64,000 bases of DNA from JAWKWH01 sp963669415. Lineage in GTDB: Bacteria; Pseudomonadota; Alphaproteobacteria; Rhizobiales; Rhizobiaceae. The notes beneath the pieces were generated by a model. It worked only from the letters and a program-made list of their open reading frames with translations. It searched no databases and had not been told where the DNA came from. The position numbers and the translations under genes are program-made. Each line of letters starts with the position of its first letter. Positions within the stretch are counted from its first letter, which is position 1. Below, in pieces: positions 9,850 to 18,775 of this stretch. Where the stretch lies: assembly GCA_963669415.2 (NCBI GenBank), contig CAXXPS010000003.1, positions 1,178,001 to 1,242,000 of the forward strand. The letters are read 5' to 3'.

Positions 9850-10620
9850 ATGGACCTGCCGAGAGCAGCCTTTGGACAAGATCATATGCCTGAAGTTGGT
9901 GCAAAACCGGCGTTTGCCTACAAACCGCTCTACATGCAGGTCAAGGAGAGCCTGATCGGTTACCTGGTCGATGGCACCTGGCAACCTGGTCAATTGATTC
10001 CTTCAGAAATCGAATTGGCGCGGCAGACCGGCGTTAGTCAGGGTACTGTTCGCAAAGCCCTGGACGCCATGACTGCCGAGCATTTGCTGGTTCGGCATCA
10101 GGGTCGGGGTACTTACGTGGCGGTGCCTGAAGAGAGCCAGATTCTGTTCCGCTACTATCGCTTGCGACCCGATCACGGGGAACACGGATTTCCAAACTCC
10201 AAGGTGCTCAAACGCGAGCAGAAACCAGCGGCAGAACATGAGCAAAGGGCGCTGCATCTTGCAAACAATGGCGAAGTGTTTCGTATTTCCCGTTCGCGTC
10301 TGATTGACGGTGTTCCGCTAATCGCAGAGGCGATTTCACTCCCAGTGACGCGCTTTGAAGGATTCAATGAGCTGAGCGAGATACCCAACAACGTCTATCA
10401 GCTATATTCCGAACGCTGGGGGATTACAGTTGGCCGCGCATCTGAAAAGTTGAAGGCAGTCGCAGCAACCGCAGCAGAAGCGCAACTGCTTGGCTGTGTT
10501 GAAGGTTCACCGTTGCTGGAAATCGCACGGATCGCATACGATCTCGAAGACAAGCCGGTCGAGCTTCGAATCTCTCATTGCCTGACGGATCGCATTCACT
10601 ATCAAATTGAATTGAAGTGA
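9850..10620 (+). CDS. GntR-family (HutC/UTRA) transcriptional regulator
   Basis: N-terminal winged helix (PLYMQVKESLIGYLVDGTWQ, then SEIELARQTGVSQGTVRKAL and RHQGRGTYVA) followed by a UTRA ligand-binding domain of about 160 residues. The reading frame extends to a GTG at 9814, but ATG 9850 gives the normal length; ATG 9886 is also possible. It is divergent from the gabD-galM pair and may control it. An imperfect inverted repeat at about 9826-9840 (CTTATGTCTTACAAG) just upstream could be its operator, but the match is weak. Confidence 0.85.
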   Translation: MDLPRAAFGQDHMPEVGAKPAFAYKPLYMQVKESLIGYLVDGTWQPGQLIPSEIELARQTGVSQGTVRKALDAMTAEHLLVRHQGRGTYVAVPEESQILFRYYRLRPDHGEHGFPNSKVLKREQKPAAEHEQRALHLANNGEVFRISRSRLIDGVPLIAEAISLPVTRFEGFNELSEIPNNVYQLYSERWGITVGRASEKLKAVAATAAEAQLLGCVEGSPLLEIARIAYDLEDKPVELRISHCLTDRIHYQIELK

Positions 10621-10666
10621 ATTCCTCGCAATCTGTGCGACGATAGTCGCTCGAGGTGAGACCGGA

Positions 10667-10873
10667 ATGGAAACCAGCAATCAACTACTGAAAGTCGGGA
10701 TTATCGGAACGATAGTCGCAGCAGTTTGTTGTTTTACACCGTTGTTGCCGTTTTTGCTCGGTGCAATCGGCATTTCCTGGTTTGTTGGATATCTGGACAT
10801 CATCCTGTTGCCGCTTCTTGTCATATTCGCGGTCATGACAATGTTTGCATTCTGGAAACGACGGTCAGCATGA
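10667..10873 (+). CDS. merF: MerF-like mercury transport protein
   Basis: A 68-residue inner-membrane protein with two transmembrane segments. The cysteine pair in VAAVCCFTPLLPF lies inside the first helix, as in MerF, which passes Hg(II) from the periplasm into the cell. The second segment reads IILLPLLVIFAVMTMFAFW. The stop overlaps the ATG of the next gene (ATGA). No merA, merR or merP is adjacent, so this pair may serve another thiophilic metal or work with genes elsewhere. Confidence 0.85.
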   Translation: METSNQLLKVGIIGTIVAAVCCFTPLLPFLLGAIGISWFVGYLDIILLPLLVIFAVMTMFAFWKRRSA

Positions 10874-11073
10874 CCGAATTGAAGTCGACCATAACGTGCC
10901 CTGAATGTGGGTACAGTGAAACCGAAACCATGCCGACCAATGCCTGTCAGTGGTTTTATGAATGCAAGGGGTGTGGTGAGCTCATAAAACCGCTTCCAGG
11001 TGATTGCTGTGTATATTGTTCCTATGGAACGGTTCCCTGCCCGCCAATTCAAGAGGGTAATGCCTGCTGTTGA
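10870..11073 (+). CDS. GDCCVxC-domain small cysteine-rich protein
   Basis: A 67-residue protein, translationally coupled to merF by a 4-nt overlap. It is very rich in cysteine: CPECGYSE near the start, then CQWFYECKGCG, GDCCVYCSYGTVPCPP and a terminal ACC. The GDCCVYCSYG block is the defining motif of a family whose other members sometimes carry selenocysteine; here both positions are ordinary Cys codons. It is probably a cytoplasmic metal-binding partner of MerF that accepts or sequesters Hg(II). No biochemical role is known to me. Confidence 0.85.
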   Translation: MTELKSTITCPECGYSETETMPTNACQWFYECKGCGELIKPLPGDCCVYCSYGTVPCPPIQEGNACC

Positions 11074-11083
11074 TGCCAACGGT

Positions 11084-11983
11084 TCAGTCTGCCTGGGCTG
11101 TCAGGAACTCTTCAACCTCATCGCGCATCGGAATACCCTCCCTGCCACCAAACCGCGTGCATTTCAGCGATGCTACAGCATTGGCAAACCGAATTGCCTC
11201 TAGCTCACCAGTACCTTCGCCAAGGGCCAGGGCAAAGGCACCGTGCCAGGCGTCGCCGGCTCCCAGCGTATCGACAACATCCACCTGTGGGGGAAGAACC
11301 GTCTTTTCGGCATCGCCGTCCAGATAGGTCACGCCTTTGGGACCGTCAGTAAAGCAAACCCACGCGCCGGTTTGAGCCGCCGCTTCCCGCAATCCGCGGA
11401 TGAGATCCTGGTGTCCTGAAAAATCCCGCAACCCTTGCGCCGAGAAAGCGATGTGCGAGGCGATCTTTAATGCATCGGCCGCCTCCGCGACCGGCGCTTC
11501 GGCATCAACGACACCTGGTTTAGACTGCTCGCGGGCGGCGGTCATGATTGCGAGCGCACCGGCCGGCCATCTTGTATCCGCCATTGCGGCATCAAATCCG
11601 CTACCCAACTGCGAAGTTAACCATTCAGCGTCCGCCGGAATGTTTGGGTCGCGGAAACTTACAATCTGACGCTCTCCGGTTTTGTCGATGAGAACCGATG
11701 CATAGGGCGAACGCGCTTCAGGAAATGACTGTATGTATCGGCAATCTACACCATCAGAAACAAGATCCGACCGGATAATCTCACCAATCCGGTCTGCGCC
11801 AAGTCTTGATGCAAGCTGAGCCCTACCGCCAAGTCTGGCAACAGCCACCGCTGCGCTCGCCGCACAACCTCCACCGACAATCGATGAATCGCGTGCCCGG
11901 TATTTTTCCGGCTTGTTGGGCATCTCATCTACGAGAAATACGAAATCGACAACGGCGACACCGGCCAAAAGTACAGTTGTCAT
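11084..11983 (-). CDS. PfkB-family carbohydrate kinase
   Basis: A ribokinase/PfkB kinase of about 299 residues. The N-terminal glycine region reads SSIVGGGCAASAAVAVARLGG and the C-terminal signature with the catalytic Asp is DTLGAGDAWHGAFA. The open frame runs further upstream, but ATG 11983 begins the conserved core (MTTVLLAGVAVVDFVF) and has a plausible CAGGAG site upstream. The substrate is unknown; the protein resembles generic sugar kinases. It is convergent with the MerF pair and divergent from the halogenase gene. Confidence 0.85.
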   Translation of the reverse strand: MTTVLLAGVAVVDFVFLVDEMPNKPEKYRARDSSIVGGGCAASAAVAVARLGGRAQLASRLGADRIGEIIRSDLVSDGVDCRYIQSFPEARSPYASVLIDKTGERQIVSFRDPNIPADAEWLTSQLGSGFDAAMADTRWPAGALAIMTAAREQSKPGVVDAEAPVAEAADALKIASHIAFSAQGLRDFSGHQDLIRGLREAAAQTGAWVCFTDGPKGVTYLDGDAEKTVLPPQVDVVDTLGAGDAWHGAFALALGEGTGELEAIRFANAVASLKCTRFGGREGIPMRDEVEEFLTAQAD

Positions 11984-12127
11984 GCTTGTTCCAACACTCC
12001 TGCGCGATAAATGAAATTCCACCAACCGCGGTACAGAAACCGCAGATTCTACGCAACTAGCAGGCAGCAACAATGCCTCGATCGATAAATATTTGAAAAC
12101 CACAGCCTTCTGTGAAATGAAGCTGCC

Positions 12128-13699
12128 ATGCAGGAAAAACGAAAAAGATTTGTGATTGTTGGTGGAGGCACGGCAGGATGGATTGCCGCGCTGATGATGC
12201 AACAACATGCCGCGCAGAACGAGCTGCCGATCGATATAACGATGGTCGAATCAAGCAAGATTCCAACAATTGGCGTCGGCGAAGGCACGACTGCCGTTTT
12301 TCGGCAGATTTTGTTCGAGCTGAATCTGGATGAAGTTGAATTTGTCCGCGAAACCGGAGCAACGATCAAATTCGGCATTCGGCACAAGGATTGGAGGCGA
12401 AAGGGGTACAGCTACGACGGCCCTATTGACGACCCGAACCTCTTGTCACCGAACCCGGCATTCACCCCCGCAGAACAGGCCTCTGCGCTTGATGTTTATG
12501 CTGTTTCGACGGGTAAGGGGGTTGCCGGAACCCACCTGTTCCAGCACCTCATGCTTCGGGAAAAGAGCCCCTTCGGCCTTGATGAACAGACGGGCGAACT
12601 CATCCCTTCTGGCCCTTTCCAACACGCATTTCATTTTGATCAGTCGCAAGTCGGAGCCTGGTTGCGCAAGAAGGCCAGCGGCATTGAGCATATTGACGCT
12701 GAAGTAGACAGCGCGCGAAAAAACACTGAAACGGGCGACCTGGAGGGACTTGTCCTGTCTGATGGACGGGAAGTCTCCGGCGATTTCTTTTTCGACTGCA
12801 CCGGATTCCGCAAGAAGCTCATCGGCGACATCATGGGAGCAAAGTGGGTTTCCTATGCGGATACATTGCCGGTCAATCGCGCCATGCCATTCTGGATTGA
12901 GCACGATGAGAGCAAGGACATCGCTCCGCTGACGCTCGCGTGGGCGCAAAAGGCTGGTTGGATGTGGTCGATTCCAACGCGCGAGCGCATCGGCTGCGGA
13001 TACGTGTATTCAGACGAGTTCACGACGCCTGATCAGGCCAAGTCGGAAATTGAAACAGCGCTTGGTCATGAGATCGAGCCACGCAATGACATCAGGTTCG
13101 TTGGCGGGCGGCTCGATAGAGCCTGGATCAAGAATTGTCTGTCGTTGGGTTTGTCATCCAGTTTTCTGGAGCCCCTTGAAGCAACCTCCATTCATGGCAC
13201 GATAGTTCAACTCATGCTGTTTACGAAATTCCACATGAAAGACGCTGCTGGAACCAGCGATCAGGCGCGCGATCATTTCAACCGCGCAGTTGAGCAGCAG
13301 CTGGATGATTTCCGCACGTTCATCAACATCCATTATGCCGGTCAACGTGAAGAACCATTCTGGCAGCATGTTCGAAAAAACTGCATGCACGAGAAAGCAC
13401 GCGAAATGCTTGCGCACTGGTCAGGCAACATGCCAAGGCGGACTGATTTTGCGGCATTTCCCGGAGATCTGCCTCATATCAATGAACAGCTCTACTACCC
13501 GGTACTGGACGGGCTTGGACTGTTGGACGCCAAGGTCGCAAAAACCGACATGGCCGCACGGCCAAAGGTCCGGGCGCACGCACGCAAAGCCACCGACGCA
13601 ATGATACGCGACTTCCGGCAAGCCGCAGGCAAATGTATTGGACACCGGGAATATTTGGACAAGGTTGCGGAAGGCAGTGTCAGCTTTAGTTGGCACTGA
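12128..13699 (+). CDS. Flavin-dependent tryptophan halogenase family protein
   Basis: A 523-residue FAD/FADH2-dependent halogenase-like enzyme. The dinucleotide motif GGGTAGW is at residues 12-18 and GVGEGTT at about 49-55. A lysine in ATIKFGI (about residue 81) matches the catalytic Lys79 of PrnA. The diagnostic WxWxIP motif appears as GWMWSIP (about 277-283), followed by RIGCGYVYS. This supports halogenation chemistry, but the substrate may not be free tryptophan. No flavin reductase, tryptophan enzyme or biosynthetic cluster is adjacent. It stands alone between the kinase gene and acpXL. Confidence 0.85.
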   Translation: MQEKRKRFVIVGGGTAGWIAALMMQQHAAQNELPIDITMVESSKIPTIGVGEGTTAVFRQILFELNLDEVEFVRETGATIKFGIRHKDWRRKGYSYDGPIDDPNLLSPNPAFTPAEQASALDVYAVSTGKGVAGTHLFQHLMLREKSPFGLDEQTGELIPSGPFQHAFHFDQSQVGAWLRKKASGIEHIDAEVDSARKNTETGDLEGLVLSDGREVSGDFFFDCTGFRKKLIGDIMGAKWVSYADTLPVNRAMPFWIEHDESKDIAPLTLAWAQKAGWMWSIPTRERIGCGYVYSDEFTTPDQAKSEIETALGHEIEPRNDIRFVGGRLDRAWIKNCLSLGLSSSFLEPLEATSIHGTIVQLMLFTKFHMKDAAGTSDQARDHFNRAVEQQLDDFRTFINIHYAGQREEPFWQHVRKNCMHEKAREMLAHWSGNMPRRTDFAAFPGDLPHINEQLYYPVLDGLGLLDAKVAKTDMAARPKVRAHARKATDAMIRDFRQAAGKCIGHREYLDKVAEGSVSFSWH

Positions 13700-13843
13700 G
13701 CAACAATCGGCTTGGATATGTTGAGTTTGAAACCAAATGTGGCGGTTGAAAACCACTCTTGAAATCCCACCTTCCCCTTACCTCAAAAAACCGTTAGAAG
13801 CGCCCGACATTTTAACAAGCCGCAATCTCCGAGGAATCAAAAC

Positions 13844-14125
13844 GTGTCCGAAATCTTCGACAAGGTCGCCGACATCATCGCCGAAACCAGCGAGATCGAT
13901 CGCGATACAATCACACCTGACAGCCATACAATCGACGATCTCGGCATCGACAGCCTTGATTTCCTCGACATCGTATTTGCCATCGACAAGGAATTCGGCA
14001 TCAAGATACCGCTCGAAAAATGGACCCAGGAAGTCAATGACGGAAACGCGCCGACCGAGGAGTATTTTGTCATGAAGAACCTGTGTGGGAAAATTGGCGA
14101 GCTGATCGAAGCCAAAGACGCCTGA
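13844..14125 (+). CDS. acpXL: Acyl carrier protein AcpXL
   Basis: A 93-residue specialised acyl carrier protein that carries the very-long-chain (27-hydroxyoctacosanoate type) acyl chain for lipid A. The phosphopantetheine serine is in DDLGIDSLDFLDIVFAID. The long insert after the ACP core (IPLEKWTQEVNDGNAPTEEYF) distinguishes AcpXL from the fatty-acid AcpP. The start is a GTG following CCGAGGAATC. It heads an operon with two ketosynthase-like genes, a dehydrogenase and LpxXL. Confidence 0.95.
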   Translation: MSEIFDKVADIIAETSEIDRDTITPDSHTIDDLGIDSLDFLDIVFAIDKEFGIKIPLEKWTQEVNDGNAPTEEYFVMKNLCGKIGELIEAKDA

Positions 14126-14241
14126 CTTCCGTTTTCAAACAGCACTGACAAAGCGGTTGCCGAAAGGTTGCGACCCGGGCCGGCGTATCCGGCTGGCTCA
14201 ACCCCCTTGACGATGCTCCGAGGCTGTCGCAAGAGCGGCCC

Positions 14242-15432
14242 ATGAAAAACAACGAAGTCGTGATAACCGGCATTGGATTGGTTTCGTCACTCGGCGAAGG
14301 CCGCGAGGCAAATCTAACTGCATTGAACACCGACCCGGTTCCCTCGGTCGTCGACAATGACCGGTTTGCACCCTACCCGGTTCATCCTCTACCCGAAATC
14401 GACTGGAGCACGCAGATCGCCAAGCGGGGCGACCTGCGTCAAATGGATGGCTGGCAACGGCTGGGTGTCCACACTGCCGGTCTGGCGCTCGATGATGCCG
14501 GTTTGAAGGGTGACGAAGCACTCTGTGGCACCATGGACATGATTGTTGCAGCGGCGGGGGGCGAGCGCGATCAGGAAGTGGATGAAGCTATCCTAGAGGC
14601 TGCTCTGTCCCGAAACGACCGGGATGTTCTGCTGAATGAGAAACTGACCACGGAACTGCGACCGACCCTGTTTCTGGCCCAGTTGTCAAACCTGATGGCG
14701 GGAAACATCTCGATAGTCCATAAAGTTACAGGTTCGTCACGCACCTTCATGGGTGAGGAAGGTTCCGGCATTTCGGCGGTTGAACATGCGGTTGCCCGCA
14801 TTCGGTCCGGCCAATCCACCCATGCGCTGGTCGGCGGTGCATATTACACGGAGAGCCTGGATTTTCTTCTGACCTTTGAATTCGGCCAATATCTGCATCA
14901 GGGACAATGGAAACCGTTGTGGCAACGCCAAAGTGATCCGGGAGGAGGATTGATCCTCGGATCCGGTTCAGCGTTCCTGGTTCTCGAGGAACGCTCCCAT
15001 GCGGATGCCCGAGGAGCCACCAAATACGCGGCAATTGAAGAAGTTGCATCCGGGCAGGCACCAAGGCACTCCGGAGCCTATGTCGATTCGATTGGGCAAT
15101 TGCTCGGACGGGTTTCCAATGAACACGAAATCGACCTTCTTGTTTCGGGAGCTTCCGGTTCCAAATTAGCAACGATGGCAGAATTACAAGCTCTGGACAA
15201 AGTAGGGGCAAAAGCGGTTCGAGCGCTTTCCTCCGTTACCGGCCATCTCAAGGAAGCGCAGTTCCCATTTGCGATCGCTGCAGCAGCCATGGCTATTCAC
15301 CAGAATTCATGTTTTCCCGTGTTTTCATCTGCCGAAGAGACTGGCTACGAAGGACCGGTCTCTTCAGCGATTGCAACAACCGTCGGCTATCACCGCGCGG
15401 AAGGTGTAGCGCGAATTACCAAGCCTGATTGA
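14242..15432 (+). CDS. fabF2XL: Ketosynthase-like protein of the VLCFA cluster (FabF2XL)
   Basis: A 396-residue beta-ketoacyl-ACP synthase fold protein (MKNNEVVITGIGLVSSLGEG). The usual active-site Cys motif (TACASG) is replaced by VTGSSRTFMGEEGSG (about residues 158-172) and the first His motif (NAHGTST) by SGASGSK. Only the second His remains, as SSVTGHLKEAQ. It therefore looks like a non-condensing subunit comparable to a chain-length factor, presumably paired with the intact ketosynthase downstream. The assignment to fabF2XL rests on position and similarity. It follows acpXL by 116 nt. Confidence 0.85.
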   Translation: MKNNEVVITGIGLVSSLGEGREANLTALNTDPVPSVVDNDRFAPYPVHPLPEIDWSTQIAKRGDLRQMDGWQRLGVHTAGLALDDAGLKGDEALCGTMDMIVAAAGGERDQEVDEAILEAALSRNDRDVLLNEKLTTELRPTLFLAQLSNLMAGNISIVHKVTGSSRTFMGEEGSGISAVEHAVARIRSGQSTHALVGGAYYTESLDFLLTFEFGQYLHQGQWKPLWQRQSDPGGGLILGSGSAFLVLEERSHADARGATKYAAIEEVASGQAPRHSGAYVDSIGQLLGRVSNEHEIDLLVSGASGSKLATMAELQALDKVGAKAVRALSSVTGHLKEAQFPFAIAAAAMAIHQNSCFPVFSSAEETGYEGPVSSAIATTVGYHRAEGVARITKPD

Positions 15433-15452
15433 TAGCAAAAACGGAGCGACCC

Positions 15453-16727
15453 ATGACGGACATGACTGATCACAAAGGCCGCCCTATTGTCGTCGTGACC
15501 GGAATCGGCGTTGTAACTTCGCTGGGATCGGGCAAGCAGGAGAATTGGCAGGCGCTGACCTCGGGAACTTCGGGTATCCATTCAATAACCCGCTTTCCGA
15601 TAAACGATTTGGCGACCACAATTGCCGGCACGGTGGATTTCCTCGAAACCGGCGACAAAGGCATCGTCGCACACACCTGCAATCTCGCGGAGCTTTCGGC
15701 TGAGGAAGCTCTGGAACAGGCAGATTTGAACAGCGGGTCATTTGGAGGACCATTGTTCCTTGCCGCACCTCCGGTCGAAATTGACTGGAACCAGCGCTAC
15801 GGCCTGTTTGACCGGGGCAAGGGCGACTTGTCCGGCTATGAGCGCCTTTTGGATGCCGCCCGTGAAGGGCAAGCCACGGAAATGTTTGATAACATCCAGT
15901 TCGGTACGATTGCCGATCAGCTGGCCGCAAAATTCGGCACCACCGGCCTGCCGGTAACCTTGTCGACGGCCTGCGCCTCCGGTGCGACCGCAATTCAGCT
16001 GGGTGTAGAGGCAATACGCCGGGGCGAGTGTGACAGAGCCATCTCCATTGGCGCCGACGGCTCAGCGTCTGAAGAAGCGCTCATCCGTTTCTCGCTTTTG
16101 TCAGCGCTTTCGACGCAAAACGAACTCCCGGAACGGGCTTCAAAACCGTTTTCCAAGGATCGGGATGGATTTGTGCTGGCCGAGGGTTCCGCAGCGTTGG
16201 TGCTGGAATCGCTTGAAAGCGCAACAGCACGGGGTGCTGAAGTTCTTGGTGTGATGAAAGGATGCGGGGAGAAGGCCGACGATTTTCACCGTACCCGTTC
16301 CAAACCCGACGGCTCGCCGGCCATCGCAGCAGTGGAAGCGGCGTTGCGGGATGCCGGTATAAGTGCGGATGACATCGAGTACATCAACGCGCATGGCACT
16401 TCGACTCCCGAAAACGACAAGATGGAACATCTTTCGCTATCGCATGTATTTGGCGATCGACTGCCTTCAATCCCGATATCATCGAATAAGTCAATGATCG
16501 GTCACACATTGTCGGCAGCCGGCGCTATCGAGGCAGCGTTTTCGTTGATGACGATGCGCGAAAGCGTCATTCCGCCGACAATCAACTACGACAATCCGGA
16601 CCCCGCCATCGAACTCGACGTCGTGCCAAACCAGGCGCGCAAGACAGATGTTTCCAATGTTCTGTCCAATTCGTTCGGATTTGGCGGGCAGAACGCTTGT
16701 CTTGTCATGGCACGGGAACCGGTCTAA
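15453..16727 (+). CDS. fabF1XL: Beta-ketoacyl-ACP synthase II of the VLCFA cluster (FabF1XL)
   Basis: A catalytically complete KAS II of about 424 residues. The nucleophile is in LSTACASGATAIQ (about residue 174), and the two histidines are in YINAHGTSTPEND and SNKSMIGHTLSAAGA. It should elongate acyl chains on AcpXL to C26-C28. The frame runs back to a TTG at 15429 that overlaps the previous stop, but ATG 15453 (MTDMTDHKGRP) with an upstream ACGGAG is preferred. The next gene follows at 35 nt. Confidence 0.92.
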   Translation: MTDMTDHKGRPIVVVTGIGVVTSLGSGKQENWQALTSGTSGIHSITRFPINDLATTIAGTVDFLETGDKGIVAHTCNLAELSAEEALEQADLNSGSFGGPLFLAAPPVEIDWNQRYGLFDRGKGDLSGYERLLDAAREGQATEMFDNIQFGTIADQLAAKFGTTGLPVTLSTACASGATAIQLGVEAIRRGECDRAISIGADGSASEEALIRFSLLSALSTQNELPERASKPFSKDRDGFVLAEGSAALVLESLESATARGAEVLGVMKGCGEKADDFHRTRSKPDGSPAIAAVEAALRDAGISADDIEYINAHGTSTPENDKMEHLSLSHVFGDRLPSIPISSNKSMIGHTLSAAGAIEAAFSLMTMRESVIPPTINYDNPDPAIELDVVPNQARKTDVSNVLSNSFGFGGQNACLVMAREPV

Positions 16728-16762
16728 GCGACGACCCTGATTGAGCAATCCGGAAAAACCCC

Positions 16763-17794
16763 ATGCGCGCATTGCAACTGATCGAGGATCGCAAACTCGA
16801 AACCGTCGAGATTGAGCCTCCCGCAGATCCCGGACCGGGGGAAACGATCGTAAAAATATCGGCTGTAGCTCTGAACCACATCGATGTCTGGGGCTGGCGC
16901 GGTATGGCATTCGCAAAACGCAAGCTGCCCTTGACCGTCGGGGCAGAAGCAGCCGGAATTGTGAAAGCGATCGGCCCGGGTGTGTCCAATGTGCTGCCCG
17001 GGCAACTCGTGTCGATCTATGGCGCGCTGACCTGCGGGCTGTGCGGTCCCTGCAGCGAGAACCGCGACAATCTGTGTGAACATGTCGGCGGGGTCCACGG
17101 ATTTCACCTGGATGGCTTTGCCCAGGAATTGGCCAAGTTGCCGGCGCGAAATCTGGTTCCGGCACCGCCGGGAATTGACGCTGTTGCCGCGGCAGTTGCC
17201 CCGGTTACATTCGGTACCGTCGAACATATGCTGTTTGACAATGCGCGACTTCAACCGGGTGAAACAATACTGGTTCAGGCCGGTGGATCAGGTATCGGCA
17301 CGGCGGCCATTCAGCTTGCAAAGGCGATGGGATGCACCGTCATCACAACGGTCGGGTCTGACGAAAAGGGCGAAAAAGCATCAGCACTCGGTGCAGACCA
17401 CGTTATCAATTACCGCGAAGACCGTTTTGAAGGGGTGGTTAGAAAGATTACCCGAAAGAAAGGCGTCGATGTCGTTTTCGAACATGTCGGTGCCGACACC
17501 TGGGCTGGCTCACTGTTGTCGATGAAGCGCGGTGGACGCCTCGTTACCTGCGGTTCGACGTCCGGTGTATCGACATCGATGAACCTCATGCAGTTGTTTC
17601 AACAGCAGTTGAAAATTTTCGGTTCATTTGGTTGCCGGATGCAAAACATGGCCGACGCGATGCAAAAAATGGCCCGGGGCATCGTTCACCCAGTGATTGA
17701 TTCCGAAGTTGGTTTTGACGACATTGATACGGCACTTTCGCGCATGGAAAGTCGCGACGTTTTTGGCAAAATCATTTTGCGGCTCGATGCGTAG
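16763..17794 (+). CDS. adhXL: Zinc-type alcohol dehydrogenase/reductase of the VLCFA cluster
   Basis: A 343-residue medium-chain dehydrogenase/reductase. It has the GroES-like N-terminal domain with a structural zinc loop (CGLCGPCSENRDNLCEH) and a Rossmann segment VQAGGSGIGTAAIQLAK. In rhizobial very-long-chain fatty acid clusters this position encodes a dehydrogenase thought to serve the keto- or enoyl-reduction step; the exact reaction is not established. It sits between fabF1XL and lpxXL in one operon. Confidence 0.87.
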   Translation: MRALQLIEDRKLETVEIEPPADPGPGETIVKISAVALNHIDVWGWRGMAFAKRKLPLTVGAEAAGIVKAIGPGVSNVLPGQLVSIYGALTCGLCGPCSENRDNLCEHVGGVHGFHLDGFAQELAKLPARNLVPAPPGIDAVAAAVAPVTFGTVEHMLFDNARLQPGETILVQAGGSGIGTAAIQLAKAMGCTVITTVGSDEKGEKASALGADHVINYREDRFEGVVRKITRKKGVDVVFEHVGADTWAGSLLSMKRGGRLVTCGSTSGVSTSMNLMQLFQQQLKIFGSFGCRMQNMADAMQKMARGIVHPVIDSEVGFDDIDTALSRMESRDVFGKIILRLDA

Positions 17795-17808
17795 TCGATA
17801 ACAAACCG

Positions 17809-18726
17809 ATGAAACCCTCCACGGCGATTGCCCTGAACCGCATCAAACGGCCAGTTGACTGGCTTGTCGCCAAGCTGATCATGCTTGTGCTCAGATTTCT
17901 TCGTCTTTTTCCGGCAAAACCTGCACTCAATTTTGTCGGTGCGGCAGCACGGAAAATCGGCCCTCTCATGGGACGGCACCGCACCGCTTTGGCAAATCTT
18001 CGCCAAGCCTATCCGGAGAAATCCGAGGAAGAGCTGCTCCAAATCGCGCTCGACATGTGGGAAAACATGGGAAAACTCGCAGCCGAGTACATTTTTCTCG
18101 ACCGGTTGGCCGGGTTTGTCGGAGCAGGTGCGGATTCTCCGAATGTGGAGTGGAAAGGTATCGATATCTTCAACCGCATTCGCGACGGCGGAAAACCAAC
18201 CATATTCTTCACAGCGCATATGGGTAATTTCGAGCTTCTACCGATTACGGCCAAGCGTTACGGCCTGCCGATGACGGCTCTGTTCCGTCCACCCAACAAT
18301 CAGTTTATCGCCGAGGAAGTCGCCAAAGTCAGGAACATGTCGATGGACAACATGCTGGCCTCACGGGTTGGTGCGGCCTTCACTCTGGCCAGAATTCTCG
18401 ACAACGGGGGCAATATCGGCGCACTGGTCGATCAGAAATTCAGTCATGGTATGGCTTCGACTTTCTTCGGGAGGGAATGCAAGACAAACCCGCTACTGGC
18501 AAAGCTGGCACGGCAATTTGAGTGCAATATTCACCCATGCCGGTGTCTTCGGCTCCCTGGCAACAGGTATCGTATTGAAATCATGGAGAAGATCGACCCT
18601 CCACTTGACAAGGATGGACGGGTCGATGTTCCAGGCACAGTTCAGCTGTTCAACGACATTGTAGAGAGCTGGATTCGCGAGCACCCCGGCCAGTGGATGT
18701 GGTTCCACCGGCGATGGACCGTTTGA
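17809..18726 (+). CDS. lpxXL: Lipid A very-long-chain acyltransferase LpxXL
   Basis: A 305-residue LpxL/HtrB-family acyltransferase. It is anchored by an N-terminal hydrophobic segment (LIMLVLRFLRLF) and carries the catalytic HxxxxE motif as AHMGNFE (about residues 137-142). A GALVDQKF block also fits the family. It would transfer the long hydroxyacyl chain from AcpXL to lipid A at the inner membrane. It begins 14 nt after the dehydrogenase gene and closes the operon. Confidence 0.92.
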   Translation: MKPSTAIALNRIKRPVDWLVAKLIMLVLRFLRLFPAKPALNFVGAAARKIGPLMGRHRTALANLRQAYPEKSEEELLQIALDMWENMGKLAAEYIFLDRLAGFVGAGADSPNVEWKGIDIFNRIRDGGKPTIFFTAHMGNFELLPITAKRYGLPMTALFRPPNNQFIAEEVAKVRNMSMDNMLASRVGAAFTLARILDNGGNIGALVDQKFSHGMASTFFGRECKTNPLLAKLARQFECNIHPCRCLRLPGNRYRIEIMEKIDPPLDKDGRVDVPGTVQLFNDIVESWIREHPGQWMWFHRRWTV

Positions 18727-18775
18727 TGCGGTAACGCCTTGGCTGGCCGACCGCGCACGGCGGTTACTGATTCAA

